Assembly: GCA_042434945.1 (NCBI GenBank)
Contig: CP170191.1
Location: forward strand, 1,426,001-1,490,000
Length of the DNA stretch: 64,000 bases
Source of the DNA: Escherichia hormaechei_A
Lineage (GTDB): Bacteria > Pseudomonadota > Gammaproteobacteria > Enterobacterales > Enterobacteriaceae
Direction of reading: 5' to 3'
Of this stretch, positions 55,720 to 64,000 are shown piece after piece. Position numbers and translations under genes: made by a program. The notes below the pieces were generated by a model. The model ran no database searches. It had not been told where the DNA came from and saw nothing but the letters and a program-made list of their open reading frames with translations. Positions within the stretch are counted from its first letter, which is position 1, and each line of letters begins with the position of its first letter.

Positions 55720-56355
55720 TCAGGGATAGACTTTTTCTTTGTATTCGCAAAGATCTTCGATAATGCAGGAACCGCAGCGTGGCTTACGGGCAATACAGGT
55801 ATACCGTCCGTGCAGGATCAGCCAGTGGTGGCAGTCCACCTTAAATTCCGCCGGGACCACTTTTAACAGCTTCTCTTCCACCTCTTCCACGTTTTTACCC
55901 GGCGCGAACCGGGTACGGTTAGAGACGCGAAAGATATGGGTATCCACGGCGATAGTCGGCCAGCCAAACGCCGTGTTCAGCACCACATTTGCCGTTTTAC
56001 GCCCGACGCCCGGCAACGCTTCCAGCGCAGCGCGGTCTTCCGGGACTTCACCGCCGTGCTGCTCCAGCAGGATCCGGCAGGTCTTAATGACGTTTTCGGC
56101 CTTGCTGTTAAACAGGCCAATGGTCTTGATATAGGATTTCACACCTTCAACGCCCAGCTCCAGCATGGCCTGCGGCGTATTAGCGACAGGGTAGAGCAGG
56201 GCCGTGGCTTTGTTGACGCTCACGTCCGTCGCCTGTGCAGAGAGCAGCACCGCGATCAACAGTTCAAACGGCGAGTTAAAATTCAGCTCTGTCGTTGGAT
56301 GAGGATTCTCATCGCGCAGGCGCGTCAGGATCGCAATGCGTTTCTCTTTATTCAT
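55720..56355 (-). CDS. nth: Endonuclease III
   Basis: DNA glycosylase/AP lyase of base excision repair that removes oxidised pyrimidines. The 211 residues show the helix-hairpin-helix LPGVGRKTANVVL with catalytic Lys, the Asp in VDTHIFRV, and the [4Fe-4S] ligands C-x6-C-x2-C-x5-C in CIARKPRCGSCIIEDLC. Several positions (e.g. MNKEKRIAILTRLRDE and the ending KVYP) differ from K-12, marking it as divergent. The start overlaps the rsxE stop. Confidence 0.98.
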   Translation of the reverse strand: MNKEKRIAILTRLRDENPHPTTELNFNSPFELLIAVLLSAQATDVSVNKATALLYPVANTPQAMLELGVEGVKSYIKTIGLFNSKAENVIKTCRILLEQHGGEVPEDRAALEALPGVGRKTANVVLNTAFGWPTIAVDTHIFRVSNRTRFAPGKNVEEVEEKLLKVVPAEFKVDCHHWLILHGRYTCIARKPRCGSCIIEDLCEYKEKVYP

Positions 56356-57038
56356 ACTGCTTTCTCGGGGATCCCTTCCTGTACGCTGCGCTCAGCGGCG
56401 CGGCGTTTACGTTTTTCATCAATCAGGTATTTTAACGCCAGCATCATCCCAAGGCCAATGAAGGCGCCAGGCGGCAGCATGGCCAGCAGGAACGGAGTGT
56501 CCGTATGGAACACCTCAATACGCAGCGACTTCGCCCAGCCGCCAAGCAGCGCGTCCGCACCGTCGAAGAGCGTACCGTTGCCCAAAATTTCACGCAGAGA
56601 GCCGAGAACGAACATGGCGGCAGTCGCGCCCATGCCGATGGAAAAACCATCCAGCGCGGATATGGCCGGATTGTTTTTCACCGCAAAGGCTTCAGCGCGG
56701 CCTACGACAATACAGTTAGTCACGATAAGCGGAATGAAAATCCCGAGCGACTGGTACAGGCCAAATGCGTAGGCGTTAATCAGCATTTGCACCACGCTGA
56801 CCACCGACGCAATGATCATGACATAGATCGGAATACGGATTTCCGACGGCGTCCAGCGGCGCAAAACAGAAATGGAAAAGTTAGTCAGGGTCAGCACCAG
56901 CGTGGTCGCCAGCCCCAGCCCGAGCGCGTTGGTGGCGGTAGACGTCACCGCCAGCAGCGGACACAGCCCCAGCAGCTGTACCAGCGCGGAGTTGTTCTTC
57001 CAGAGACCCTGGACGATAACCTCTTTAACCTGGCTCAT
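56352..57038 (-). CDS. rsxE: Electron transport complex protein RsxE
   Basis: A 228-residue inner-membrane subunit (six helices, Nqr/Rnf DE family) of the Rsx complex, which reduces the SoxR [2Fe-2S] cluster and keeps SoxRS off. Starts MSQVKEVIVQGLW after GAGGAG; a GTG two codons upstream is less likely. Contains LLGLCPLLAVTSTATNALGLG and GSLREILGNGTLF. Divergent from K-12 in many places, especially the C-terminus. Confidence 0.95.
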   Translation of the reverse strand: MSQVKEVIVQGLWKNNSALVQLLGLCPLLAVTSTATNALGLGLATTLVLTLTNFSISVLRRWTPSEIRIPIYVMIIASVVSVVQMLINAYAFGLYQSLGIFIPLIVTNCIVVGRAEAFAVKNNPAISALDGFSIGMGATAAMFVLGSLREILGNGTLFDGADALLGGWAKSLRIEVFHTDTPFLLAMLPPGAFIGLGMMLALKYLIDEKRKRRAAERSVQEGIPEKAV

Positions 57039-57040
57039 GG

Positions 57041-57662
57041 TCACTCCTCACAGGTGGAAAGATGATTGATCTGCGCGGGCAGCGTTTCGGCATACAGCCC
57101 GGCGCGCTTGACGGCGTTGACCACCGCGCGCGGGGTAATCGTGGCGCCCGTGAACTGGTCAAACTCGCCGCCATCTTTTTTCACCGCGAAAGCAGGATCG
57201 TCTTCGCCATGAATCATCTTTCCGGCGAAGTGTAAGATCCAGTCGCTTAAGCGTGTTTCAATTTTGTCTCCAAGGCCCGGCGTTTCGTGGTGCTCTGTCA
57301 CGCGCGTGCCAAGTACCGTGCCGTTAAAATCGGCTCCCACCAGCAGCTGAATCGCACCGGAATAGCCATCTGGCGCGGTGTTTCCAAACGGCGGCTACCG
57401 GTTTTGTCATTCTGTTTGGCGATGTAAACCCGATGCTCACCTATACCTAACTCTGGCGCAGTTACCAGATAGCAACTCTGTGCCAGCGCATTGTTATAGC
57501 GTTCGGCTGGCAGCACCTGATCAAATAACGCCTTTTGTTGCAGACTGGCCTGTTCAGCAATCGTCGTTTTGGTCATCTGGTTGATGGCCGCAGTTTAACC
57601 CTGTTGAACCCGCTGCAAATAGCGCCAACGTAAATGCCGTGTTTTCGGATAGTTTTCAGCAT
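57041..57662 (-). CDS. rsxG: Electron transport complex protein RsxG (frameshifted)
   Basis: Periplasmic subunit carrying FMN bound covalently to Thr in the motif [14 protein letters not shown] near its C-terminus. The start [10 protein letters not shown] at 57662 is followed by an extra T, then an extra A, and the frame returns as [14 protein letters not shown]. Further indels (extra A after NDK, a missing T) lead to [12 protein letters not shown] in the last frame. Total length is within one base of normal. The N-terminal part is E. coli-like and the C-terminal part divergent, with a join near 57250-57340. The indels are in homopolymers, suggesting sequencing error. Confidence 0.85.
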
Positions 57663-57666
57663 GTTT

Positions 57667-58725
57667 AACCCTTTGCGATGGCCGTAGACGCGCGGACGCG
57701 TGTAGTAATCGATCAGAGGAACCGTGATGTTCGCCAGCAGGACGGCAAAAGCCACGCCGTCAGGATAGCCGCCGAAAACTGCGGATCAACCAGACTAATA
57801 CAGCCCGCCAGCGCGCCGAAAATAAGACGACCACGATTGGTCGTAGAAGCGGTAACCGGGTCAGTCAAAATAAAGAATGCGCCGAGCATGGTCGCACCAG
57901 ACAGCAGATGAATTTGCGTGCTGCCAGTGTTTCTGTGAGAACAACCAGCCCAACGTTGCGCATAACGCCAGCGTTACTAAGAAGCTGAGGGGAATATGCC
58001 AGCGAATCGCTTTCTGCCATAGCAACCACAGGCCGCCAGCCAGCCAGGCGAGATTTACCCATTGCCAACCAGCGCCGCCAGAATACCGCTGTAGATCGGA
58101 TATTGCATAATCTGTTCAACCGAATGACCGGCACGGACAGAGGTTTTAAATGTATCCAGCGGTGTCGCCTGACTAATGCCATCAATACCTAAGCGTAGTG
58201 TGTTCATATCACCACCACTGGCGGTATGTCCGCTGAAAATAACCTGTATGGCGTCGATAAAACCAGGATGTTGACCGCAATTCATGTGGCGGTAACCAGC
58301 TGGTCATCTGCACAGGGAAGGAGATCAGTAAGACCACATAACCAATCATTGCCGGATTAAACGGGTTTTGCCCAGACCGCCATACAACTGTTTAGCGATG
58401 ATCACCGCAAACACCGTACCCCTGCACGACCATCCACCATGGCGCGAGGGGGGGAATACTTACCGCCAGCAATAAGCCTGTCAGCAATGCTGAGTTTATC
58501 TTTCAACGTTGCGGCTACCGACTGCTTGCGTAGTTTGAGTACGAGAGCTTCGGCTAACAGAGCCACTAACCGATGCCAACAGGATCTGAACGAGAGTACC
58601 CCAACCAAAAAAACCACAGGTTGCGCTGCGATTCCTGGCACGGCTGCGAGCAACACCAACAGCATAATGCGCGATGTCTGGCGCTGGTTATGGGTATAAG
58701 GGGAGCTAGCTATTCTGAATACCAT
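57667..58725 (-). CDS. rsxD: Electron transport complex protein RsxD (frameshifted)
   Basis: Inner-membrane NqrB/RnfD-type subunit with flavin attached to a Thr. The start [16 protein letters not shown] is at 58725 and the end [12 protein letters not shown] near 57670; between them the sequence is open only in pieces: [56 protein letters not shown]-type parts and [16 protein letters not shown], in different frames. At least six small indels are present, but the overall length equals the K-12 gene (352 codons), so this looks like poor-quality sequence rather than decay. Confidence 0.82.
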
Positions 58726-60948
58726 TTAGTCCTCGTTAATACAACCTTCTGCTGGGCGGCTTTTTTGGCCTGAGCGCGGGCAATAGCCGCGGCAACTGCC
58801 GCTTTGCGCGGATCAACCTGTTCTTCTGGTACCGCATTAGCCTGTTTGCTGTTCCAGCTTGGCGTGCTTTGGCGCGTGCAATAGCCGCTTCGACGGCAGC
58901 TTTGCGCGGATCAACCTGTTCTTCTGGCTCCGCATTAGCCGGTTGCTGTTCCCGTTTGCGCGCTTTGCTCGGCAATAGCGGCTTCGACGGCGGCTTTGCG
59001 CGGATCGACCTGTTGTTCTGGCTCGCATTAGCCTGTTGCTGTTCCAGCTTGCGTGCTTTGGCACGGGCAATAGCGGCTTCGACGGCGGCTTTGCGCGGAT
59101 CGACCTGTTGTTCTGGCTCGGCATTAGCCTGTTGCTGTTCCAGCTTGCGTGCTTTGGCACGGGCAATAGCGGCTTCGACGGCGGCTTTGCGCGGATCGAC
59201 CTGTTCTTCTGGTTCCGCATTAGCCTGTTGCTGTTCCAGCTTGCGCGCTTTGGCGCGGCGATAGCTGCTTCAACGGCAGTTTTACGTGATCAGCAAACGG
59301 TTGCTGCGTCGTTAGTTTGCTGCAGTTCTGCCTGTTTCGCTCTGGCTTGCGCTTTACGGGCTTCCCGTGCTGCATAATTGCAACTGTTATCCGGGCGTTC
59401 GCCCGCTTTAATCACAATAGGCTGTGTAGCCTGGGCCTGTTTCTCTTTCACCCGCGCCAGAGCGGCAGAATCGCATCTTTATCTTTGGCTGCAGGTTGAA
59501 CGGCTGCGCTCTTATGTCGTTCAAGGCGAGCCGCTTTTTTCGCGCTCCAGACGAGCCTGGCGCGCTTCGAAACGCGCTTTGGCTTCTGCGGCGCGCTTTT
59601 CTTCCTGACGAATAGCCGCAATTTCAGCTTTTTCCTGACGGAAATATTGCACCAGGGGAATATTGCTCGGGCAAACCCACGCGCAAGCCCCACATTCAAT
59701 GCAATCAGCAATGTTATGCGTGGTAGCTTTATCGTGTTGCTGACCTTTGCTGAACCAGTACAACTGTTGCGGCAAAAGATCCGCAGGGCAGGCGTCAGCA
59801 CAGGCGCTACACCGGATGCAGCTTTGTTCTTCCTGTGGTTCGCCAAGTTCATTGGCAGAGGGAGCCAACAGACAGTTGGTAATCTTTACGACCGGGACAT
59901 CCAGCCATGGCAAGGTAAAGCCCATTAGCGGGCCACCCATAATCACCATTTGATCGGCAGAGGGGCAGAATCCGGCATCATTCAATAAATGACGCACTGG
60001 CGTCCCCAGCCGTGCCCAGACGTTGCCCGGGCGAGCGATTGCTTCGCCAGTCAGGGTTACAACACGCTCGGTAATCGGCTCGCCATCAATAACGGCACGT
60101 TTCACTGCATAAGCAGTGCCGACGTTTTGCATTAATACGCCGATATCGGATGAACGCCCGCCATGTGGAACCTGCTTCCCGGTCAGAATGTAGGTTAATT
60201 GTTTAGCACCGCCAGAAGGATATTTGGTTGGAATCACCCGCAGAGAAATATCGTTAGAGTCCGCCAGCACCGCGCGCAGCATGGAAATCGCCTGCGGTTT
60301 GTTATCTTCAATGCCGATAAGAATTTCGCGTGGCTGCAGAATATGCGCAAGAATGCGAATACCCTCTACGACCTGAGCCGCGCAATCCTGCATCAAACGG
60401 TCATCGGCGGTAATGTACGGCTCGCACTCAGCCGCGTTGATAATCAACGTTTCAATCTTATCTCCGCCACCCTGCAATTTAACGCCTGTCGGGAATCCTG
60501 CACCGCCCAGCCCGGCAACACCAAACTGATGTATGCGCTCGATTAACTCTTCGCGACTGCGAGTGCGATAATCGGCCCAGCCGTCGCGCGGGATCCAGCA
60601 GTCTTCACCATCGGCATCAATAATCACGCTTAATTCAGCTAAAGCTGAAGGATGAGCCGTAGAGTGGGGCGCAATAGCCGTAACGGTACCCGAGGTGGGC
60701 GCGTGAACAGGCAGCATTTTGCCGCGACCACGGGTAAGCGGCTGGCCGCGCAATACTTTATCGCCGACGCTAACGCACAACTCACCTTCAGCGCCAATAT
60801 GCTGTTTCAGTGGAATAACAAAACGCTGCGCCAGGGGTACCTGGCGCAGGGGTGTACCGTTGGACTGGGTTTTCATCTCCGGTGGATGGATGCCGCCGTT
60901 GAAATCCCAGATTTTATTTTTTCTGAATGCAGAGAATAACTTAAGCAT
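58726..60948 (-). CDS. rsxC: Electron transport complex protein RsxC (frameshifted in 3' half)
   Basis: Peripheral Rnf/Rsx subunit that takes electrons from NADH through FMN to Fe-S centres. The intact first 470 residues have the barrel-sandwich start, the FMN/NADH domain (GGAGFPTGVKL) and two ferredoxin sets (CIRCSACADACP, CIECGACAWVCP). Beyond that an extra A near 59536 (A-run at EREKAA) and more indels break the frame through the Ala/Lys/Glu-rich repeat tail. Total length is close to 740 codons as in K-12. The stop directly precedes the rsxD ATG. Confidence 0.87.
58790..59290. repeat. Tandem 96-bp repeats encoding the RsxC tail
   Basis: Five clear and one degenerate copy of a unit of about 96 bp, with GCGCGGATC anchors at 58806, 58904, 58998, 59093 and 59189. 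Each codes for 32 residues of the kind VDPRKAAVEAAIARAKA then a Gln/Ala/Glu-rich stretch. The unequal spacing (94-98) is due to indels. RsxC copy number is known to vary among strains. Confidence 0.9.
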
Positions 60949-61519
60949 GGTGTTCCACGGGAATGATACGCACGGGAATGGTGTTCAGATCCCATTTCCA
61001 GGAGTCAGGTGTTTCTGCGACCGGTTGCAACGAGATGCAGTGCGTCGGGCACGGATCAACACATAAATTGCAGCCCGTACAGAGATCACTCATTACCGTA
61101 TGCATGGCACGGGTAGCGCCAACGATGGCGTCTACCGGACACGCCTGAATACATTTAGTGCAGCCAATACAGTTATTTTCATCAATAACCGCCACCATCC
61201 GCGCAGGCGTTATCTCTTGCGCTTCGCCATCCAGCGGCTGCGGCTCGACATTAAGCAACTCGGCAATTTTTAGCATCACAGCTTCGCCACCTGGGGCGCA
61301 ACGGTTGATTTTTTCACCGTTACAGCTGATGGCTTCCGCGTAGGGGCGACAGCCGGGATAACCGCACTGACCACACTGGCTCTGCGGTAAGATTTCGTCA
61401 ATTTTCTCAACGACCGGATCGTCTTCCACCGCAAAACGGCGGGAGGCATAACCCAGAATGGCGCCAAACGCCAGGCCCAGCAGGCTCACGGCGGCAACGG
61501 CAATCCAGATAGCATTCAT
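60941..61519 (-). CDS. rsxB: Electron transport complex protein RsxB
   Basis: A 192-residue ferredoxin-like subunit with an N-terminal helix (about 3-25), the CGQCGYPGC region of an additional Fe-S cluster, and two 4Fe-4S motifs, CIGCTKCIQACP and CTGCNLCVDPCP. It passes electrons within the Rsx complex. Overlaps rsxA and rsxC. E. coli-like. Confidence 0.98.
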   Translation of the reverse strand: MNAIWIAVAAVSLLGLAFGAILGYASRRFAVEDDPVVEKIDEILPQSQCGQCGYPGCRPYAEAISCNGEKINRCAPGGEAVMLKIAELLNVEPQPLDGEAQEITPARMVAVIDENNCIGCTKCIQACPVDAIVGATRAMHTVMSDLCTGCNLCVDPCPTHCISLQPVAETPDSWKWDLNTIPVRIIPVEHHA

Positions 61520-62100
61520 TACAACTTCACCAAACCACTAAAGCCCATAAAGGCCAGAGATATAAGACCTGCGGTAATTAACGCAATGGCATTACCGCGA
61601 AAAGGTGCCGGGACATCAGCCACAGCAAGGCGTTCGCGGATGGCGGCGAAGAGCACCATCACCAGCGAGAAACCGACAGCGGCGGAAAAACCGTACAGCG
61701 CCGACTGCAAGAAATTGTGCCCGAGATTGATATTCAGCAACGCCACGCCGAGCACTGCACAGTTGGTGGTGATAAGCGGCAAAAAAATCCCCAGCAGACG
61801 GTAAAGCACCGGGCTGGTTTTGCGCACCACCATCTCGGTGAACTGCACGACCACAGCAATCACCAGAATAAATGCCAGGGTGCGCAGGTAAATCAGATTA
61901 AGTGGGATCAAAATCCACGTATCGATAAGCCAGGCGCAAATAGACGCCAGCGTCATCACAAACGTTGTTGCCAGCCCCATGCCCATCGCGGTTTCCAGTT
62001 TTTTGGAAACCCCCATAAACGGACAGAGACCGAGAAACTTGACCAGTACAAAGTTATTGACCAGTACAGTTCCGACAAACAGTAACAGGTAGTCAGTCAT
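61519..62100 (-). CDS. rsxA: Electron transport complex protein RsxA
   Basis: A 193-residue six-helix inner-membrane subunit, first gene of the rsx operon. Begins MTDYLLLFVGTVLVNNFVLV; paired with RsxE, it holds the Cys residues of FLGLCPFMG and TTNCAVLGVALL that bind a membrane Fe-S cluster. Reads as E. coli. Confidence 0.97.
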   Translation of the reverse strand: MTDYLLLFVGTVLVNNFVLVKFLGLCPFMGVSKKLETAMGMGLATTFVMTLASICAWLIDTWILIPLNLIYLRTLAFILVIAVVVQFTEMVVRKTSPVLYRLLGIFLPLITTNCAVLGVALLNINLGHNFLQSALYGFSAAVGFSLVMVLFAAIRERLAVADVPAPFRGNAIALITAGLISLAFMGFSGLVKL

Positions 62101-62176
62101 TTTTCGGCCTGAAATAAAAAAGCCGCCTATTATCCGTTAATCCAGAGCAGGCGACAACAGGTTAACTGTAAGGTTA

Positions 62177-62629
62177 TTACGGATTCACAAACGTCGCTTT
62201 TACCCGCGACGAGCGTTTGAAATAGGGGACGATCAATGCCGTCGCCAGTAGCGGAAACAGTAACTGGCGAACCGCCAGCGCGTCAGATACTGGCGAGAAA
62301 GCGAATGCTTTGACAGCCAGCAGCACGGAGACCAGCAGCCAGATAATGTAATGTTTCGGCACGTTTTTGCGGCGTTTGAAGAAGGCGATAGTCAGCCACA
62401 GCGTGTAGTACCACATCGCGATCGCGAAAACGAACGACACAAACCACGTTGCAATATTGAGCGCACTCTGGGACATCAGTGTCTGGATAGCATGAGGCGT
62501 AACCAGTGCGGTGGTGTATAGCAACAGCGCCAGCGAAGCGCTTAATAATGCCACCAGCAGCCATGCCAGCGGGGCGATTAACCAGCCCCCAATTCTCTCT
62601 CCAGGCAATGCGGTCATACGCTCTCCCAT
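62177..62629 (-). CDS. ydgK: DUF2569 inner-membrane protein YdgK
   Basis: A 150-residue protein with four hydrophobic helices. The end KRSSRVKATFVNP is as in K-12; the N-terminal half (MGERMTALPGERIGGWL, then TTALVTPHAIQTL) differs, so the change from divergent to E. coli-like sequence is in or near this gene. Function unknown; it precedes rsxA as in K-12. Confidence 0.93.
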   Translation of the reverse strand: MGERMTALPGERIGGWLIAPLAWLLVALLSASLALLLYTTALVTPHAIQTLMSQSALNIATWFVSFVFAIAMWYYTLWLTIAFFKRRKNVPKHYIIWLLVSVLLAVKAFAFSPVSDALAVRQLLFPLLATALIVPYFKRSSRVKATFVNP

Positions 62630-62702
62630 AGTCTGCGCGAAATGTTATACAGAAATTTGCAGGGCGGAGAGTATATAACATTTCACGCCGAAGGCTACTT
62701 TC

Positions 62703-62918
62703 TTATACAACGTAACGCCATACGGATTTAGGCACTTCCCCCACATTGAACAGACGACCGCCAGAGACCAGTTCGGCGCGACGATGGTCAGCAGCGCGGT
62801 ACATATTGATGATGTCCTGATTATCCGACAGCGTGTAGTTCAGATGGTCAAACAGTTTTTCCAGGCTTTCAAGGGAATTGATCTTGCGAAATTTTAATAA
62901 ATAGTCCTGAACTGTCAT
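62703..62918 (-). CDS. cnu: Hha-family nucleoid-associated protein Cnu (YdgT)
   Basis: A 71-residue Hha paralogue which binds H-NS and StpA to modulate silencing of AT-rich genes and also binds the oriC cnb site. MTVQDYLLKFRKINSLESLEKL and NMYRAADHRRAELVSGGRL are typical. Several residues differ from K-12 (e.g. NVGEVPKSVWRYVV). Relevant to the AT-rich T6SS cargo elsewhere in the window. Confidence 0.96.
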   Translation of the reverse strand: MTVQDYLLKFRKINSLESLEKLFDHLNYTLSDNQDIINMYRAADHRRAELVSGGRLFNVGEVPKSVWRYVV

Positions 62919-63147
62919 GTTAATAAGTTTCCATATAAAAGGGTAATACCCATAAAGGTAATGCGTTCGAATAATAAACGGATTAATAAAGACGTAAACT
63001 GTCCACTCGGGTAACGCGACGAAATTAGGAGTTTTCTTTGCGAAGATTCAGGCATCAGCAGATGCCTGGAAGAGAAGGGTAACCCCGTTCATTACGGCTG
63101 GCAATACGTTCCATGACGTAATGTGTCACGCTTTATGACGACACGGC

Positions 63148-63285
63148 TTACTTTTGTTGTGCGACAGTCACAGGCTCCGGCGGCTGGTAGTTATCGATAT
63201 GGCTGGCAATGCCGAGCAACACGACTGAAACCCCAAGGACAATCCATCCCGCTAATTCAATGATTCGATTAATTATTGACGACAT
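63148..63285 (-). CDS. blr: Small membrane protein Blr
   Basis: A 45-residue single-helix protein ending in SHIDNYQPPEP then a short Gln-rich tail. It matches E. coli Blr (41 residues) along INRIIELAGWIVLGVSVVL, which in K-12 reads MNRLIELTGWIVLVVSV, so ATG 63285 adds four residues. Blr associates with the divisome and affects beta-lactam sensitivity. It sits between cnu and ydgJ, as in K-12. Confidence 0.88.
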   Translation of the reverse strand: MSSIINRIIELAGWIVLGVSVVLLGIASHIDNYQPPEPVTVAQQK

Positions 63286-63512
63286 AATTTGTGTTTGTAA
63301 TTTATCCATAAATACAGATTACAAATGTTACAGCGCCCTTTTCGCCAGAGCAAGCGCTTTGGGAACGATTCCCCGAACCCATATACACACTTTAATGCGA
63401 GGTAACAAAAAACGCTGTCGCGAGATGCTATTTTAACTCACAGGGCACATTATTAATGTGTGCGTTAAGCACAAGGCCAGTGATAAATAAGCGCACAGCG
63501 AGGGGGCAAACG

Positions 63513-64000
63513 ATGAGTGAAAACATCCGCGTCGGTCTTATTGGCTACGGGTACGCAAGCAAAACCTTTCATGCACCGCTGGTTGCCGGCACGCCGGGAA
63601 TGGAACTGGCGGCTATCACAAGCAGCGATGAGACTAAGGTCCGCGCCGACTGGCCAGCCGTGCCGGTGGTAACGGAGCCTAAGCATCTGTTTAACGATCC
63701 TAATATTGACCTTATTATCATTCCAACTCCTAACGACACTCATTTCCCCCTGGCGAAAGCGGCGCTGGAGGCAGGGAAACATGTTGTTGTCGATAAGCCC
63801 TTCACCGTGACGTTGTCACAGGCGCGCGAGCTGGATGCGCTGGCGCGTAGTCTGGGTCGGTTATTATCGGTCTTTCACAATCGGCGCTGGGACAGCGATT
63901 TCCTGACGGTTAAGGCGCTGATAAACGAAGGCACGCTCGGCGAAATTGCCTTTTTTGAGTCGCACTTCGATCGTTATCGTCCGCAGGTGCGAGATCGCTG
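63513..64000 (+). CDS. ydgJ: Gfo/Idh/MocA-family oxidoreductase YdgJ, partial
   Basis: The first 162 codons of an NAD-dependent oxidoreductase, cut by the window end. The Rossmann motif GLIGYGYASKTFHAP is followed by IIIPTPNDTHFPLAKAAL and the signature GKHVVVDKPF, with FHNRRWDSDF next. Start ATG 63513 follows an AGGGGGC ribosome-binding site. Substrate unknown, probably a polyol or sugar. Sequence diverges somewhat from K-12. Confidence 0.93.
   Translation, partial: MSENIRVGLIGYGYASKTFHAPLVAGTPGMELAAITSSDETKVRADWPAVPVVTEPKHLFNDPNIDLIIIPTPNDTHFPLAKAALEAGKHVVVDKPFTVTLSQARELDALARSLGRLLSVFHNRRWDSDFLTVKALINEGTLGEIAFFESHFDRYRPQVRDR

Noticed and set aside
58790..59290. Regular repeats resembling a CRISPR array
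   Set aside because: Units are directly joined, about 96 bp, and encode the RsxC tail; there are no unique spacers and no cas genes.

Overview
This 64 kb window is chromosomal DNA of an enterobacterium. From about 24.3 kb to the right end the gene order is that of the E. coli K-12 mdtK–ydgJ interval, read in the opposite direction to the published map: valV/valW tRNAs, mdtK, ribC, cfa, ydhC, ydhB, purR, ynhF, ydhP, sodB, mepH, grxD, rnt, gloA, nemA, nemR, ydhL, ydhF, sodC, ydhK-J-I, slyA, slyB, anmK, mliC, pdxH, tyrS, pdxY, gstA, dtpA, nth, rsxE-G-D-C-B-A, ydgK, cnu, blr, ydgJ. Differences from K-12 are a missing lhr (rnt abuts grxD), an added EptA/MCR-type phosphoethanolamine transferase between nemR and ydhL, and an added membrane GGDEF diguanylate cyclase between slyA and slyB.

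The left 22.3 kb is part of a type VI secretion system (T6SS): clpV, then an effector/spike block, then tssM-tssA-tssF-tssG-tssJ-tssE. tssB, tssC, tssK, tssL and hcp are not seen and probably lie left of the window. The effector block has (a) a small HExxH metallopeptidase-like protein with a lipoprotein that looks like its immunity partner, (b) VgrG with a C-terminal extension, (c) an unrecognised 756-aa candidate effector, (d) a lipoprotein with a formylglycine-generating-enzyme (SUMF1) fold that lacks the catalytic cysteine pair, and (e) a decayed second copy of the same module (PAAR fragment, VgrG fragment, unknown remnants, SUMF1 pseudogene) ending in an intact PAAR gene. Between the T6SS and two tandem tRNA-Val(GAC) genes lie a small Cys-rich secreted protein, a GlgS-like regulator and an Hsp20 chaperone.

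The backbone appears mosaic. As I remember the K-12 proteins, MdtK, RibC, Cfa, YdhC, YdhB and PurR (about 24.7–31.6 kb), most of AnmK through DtpA (about 48.6–55.2 kb), and RsxD through RsxA with the RsxG N-terminus (about 57.3–62.1 kb) read almost as E. coli. The stretches between them (ynhF to the start of anmK; nth, rsxE and the rsxG C-terminus; ydgK to ydgJ) are clearly divergent and look like Enterobacter or a close relative. Two of the changes fall inside genes (anmK, rsxG). This is either interspecies recombination or a chimeric assembly; the sequence alone cannot decide.

Several genes carry single-base indels, often in homopolymers (ydhC, ydhB, purR, gloA, rsxG, rsxD, rsxC). The flanking frames are otherwise intact and conserved, so I read most of these as sequencing errors. 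The damage in the T6SS second module (10.1–11.8 kb) is more extensive and looks like real decay. Statements about similarity to named proteins are from memory, not from alignments.
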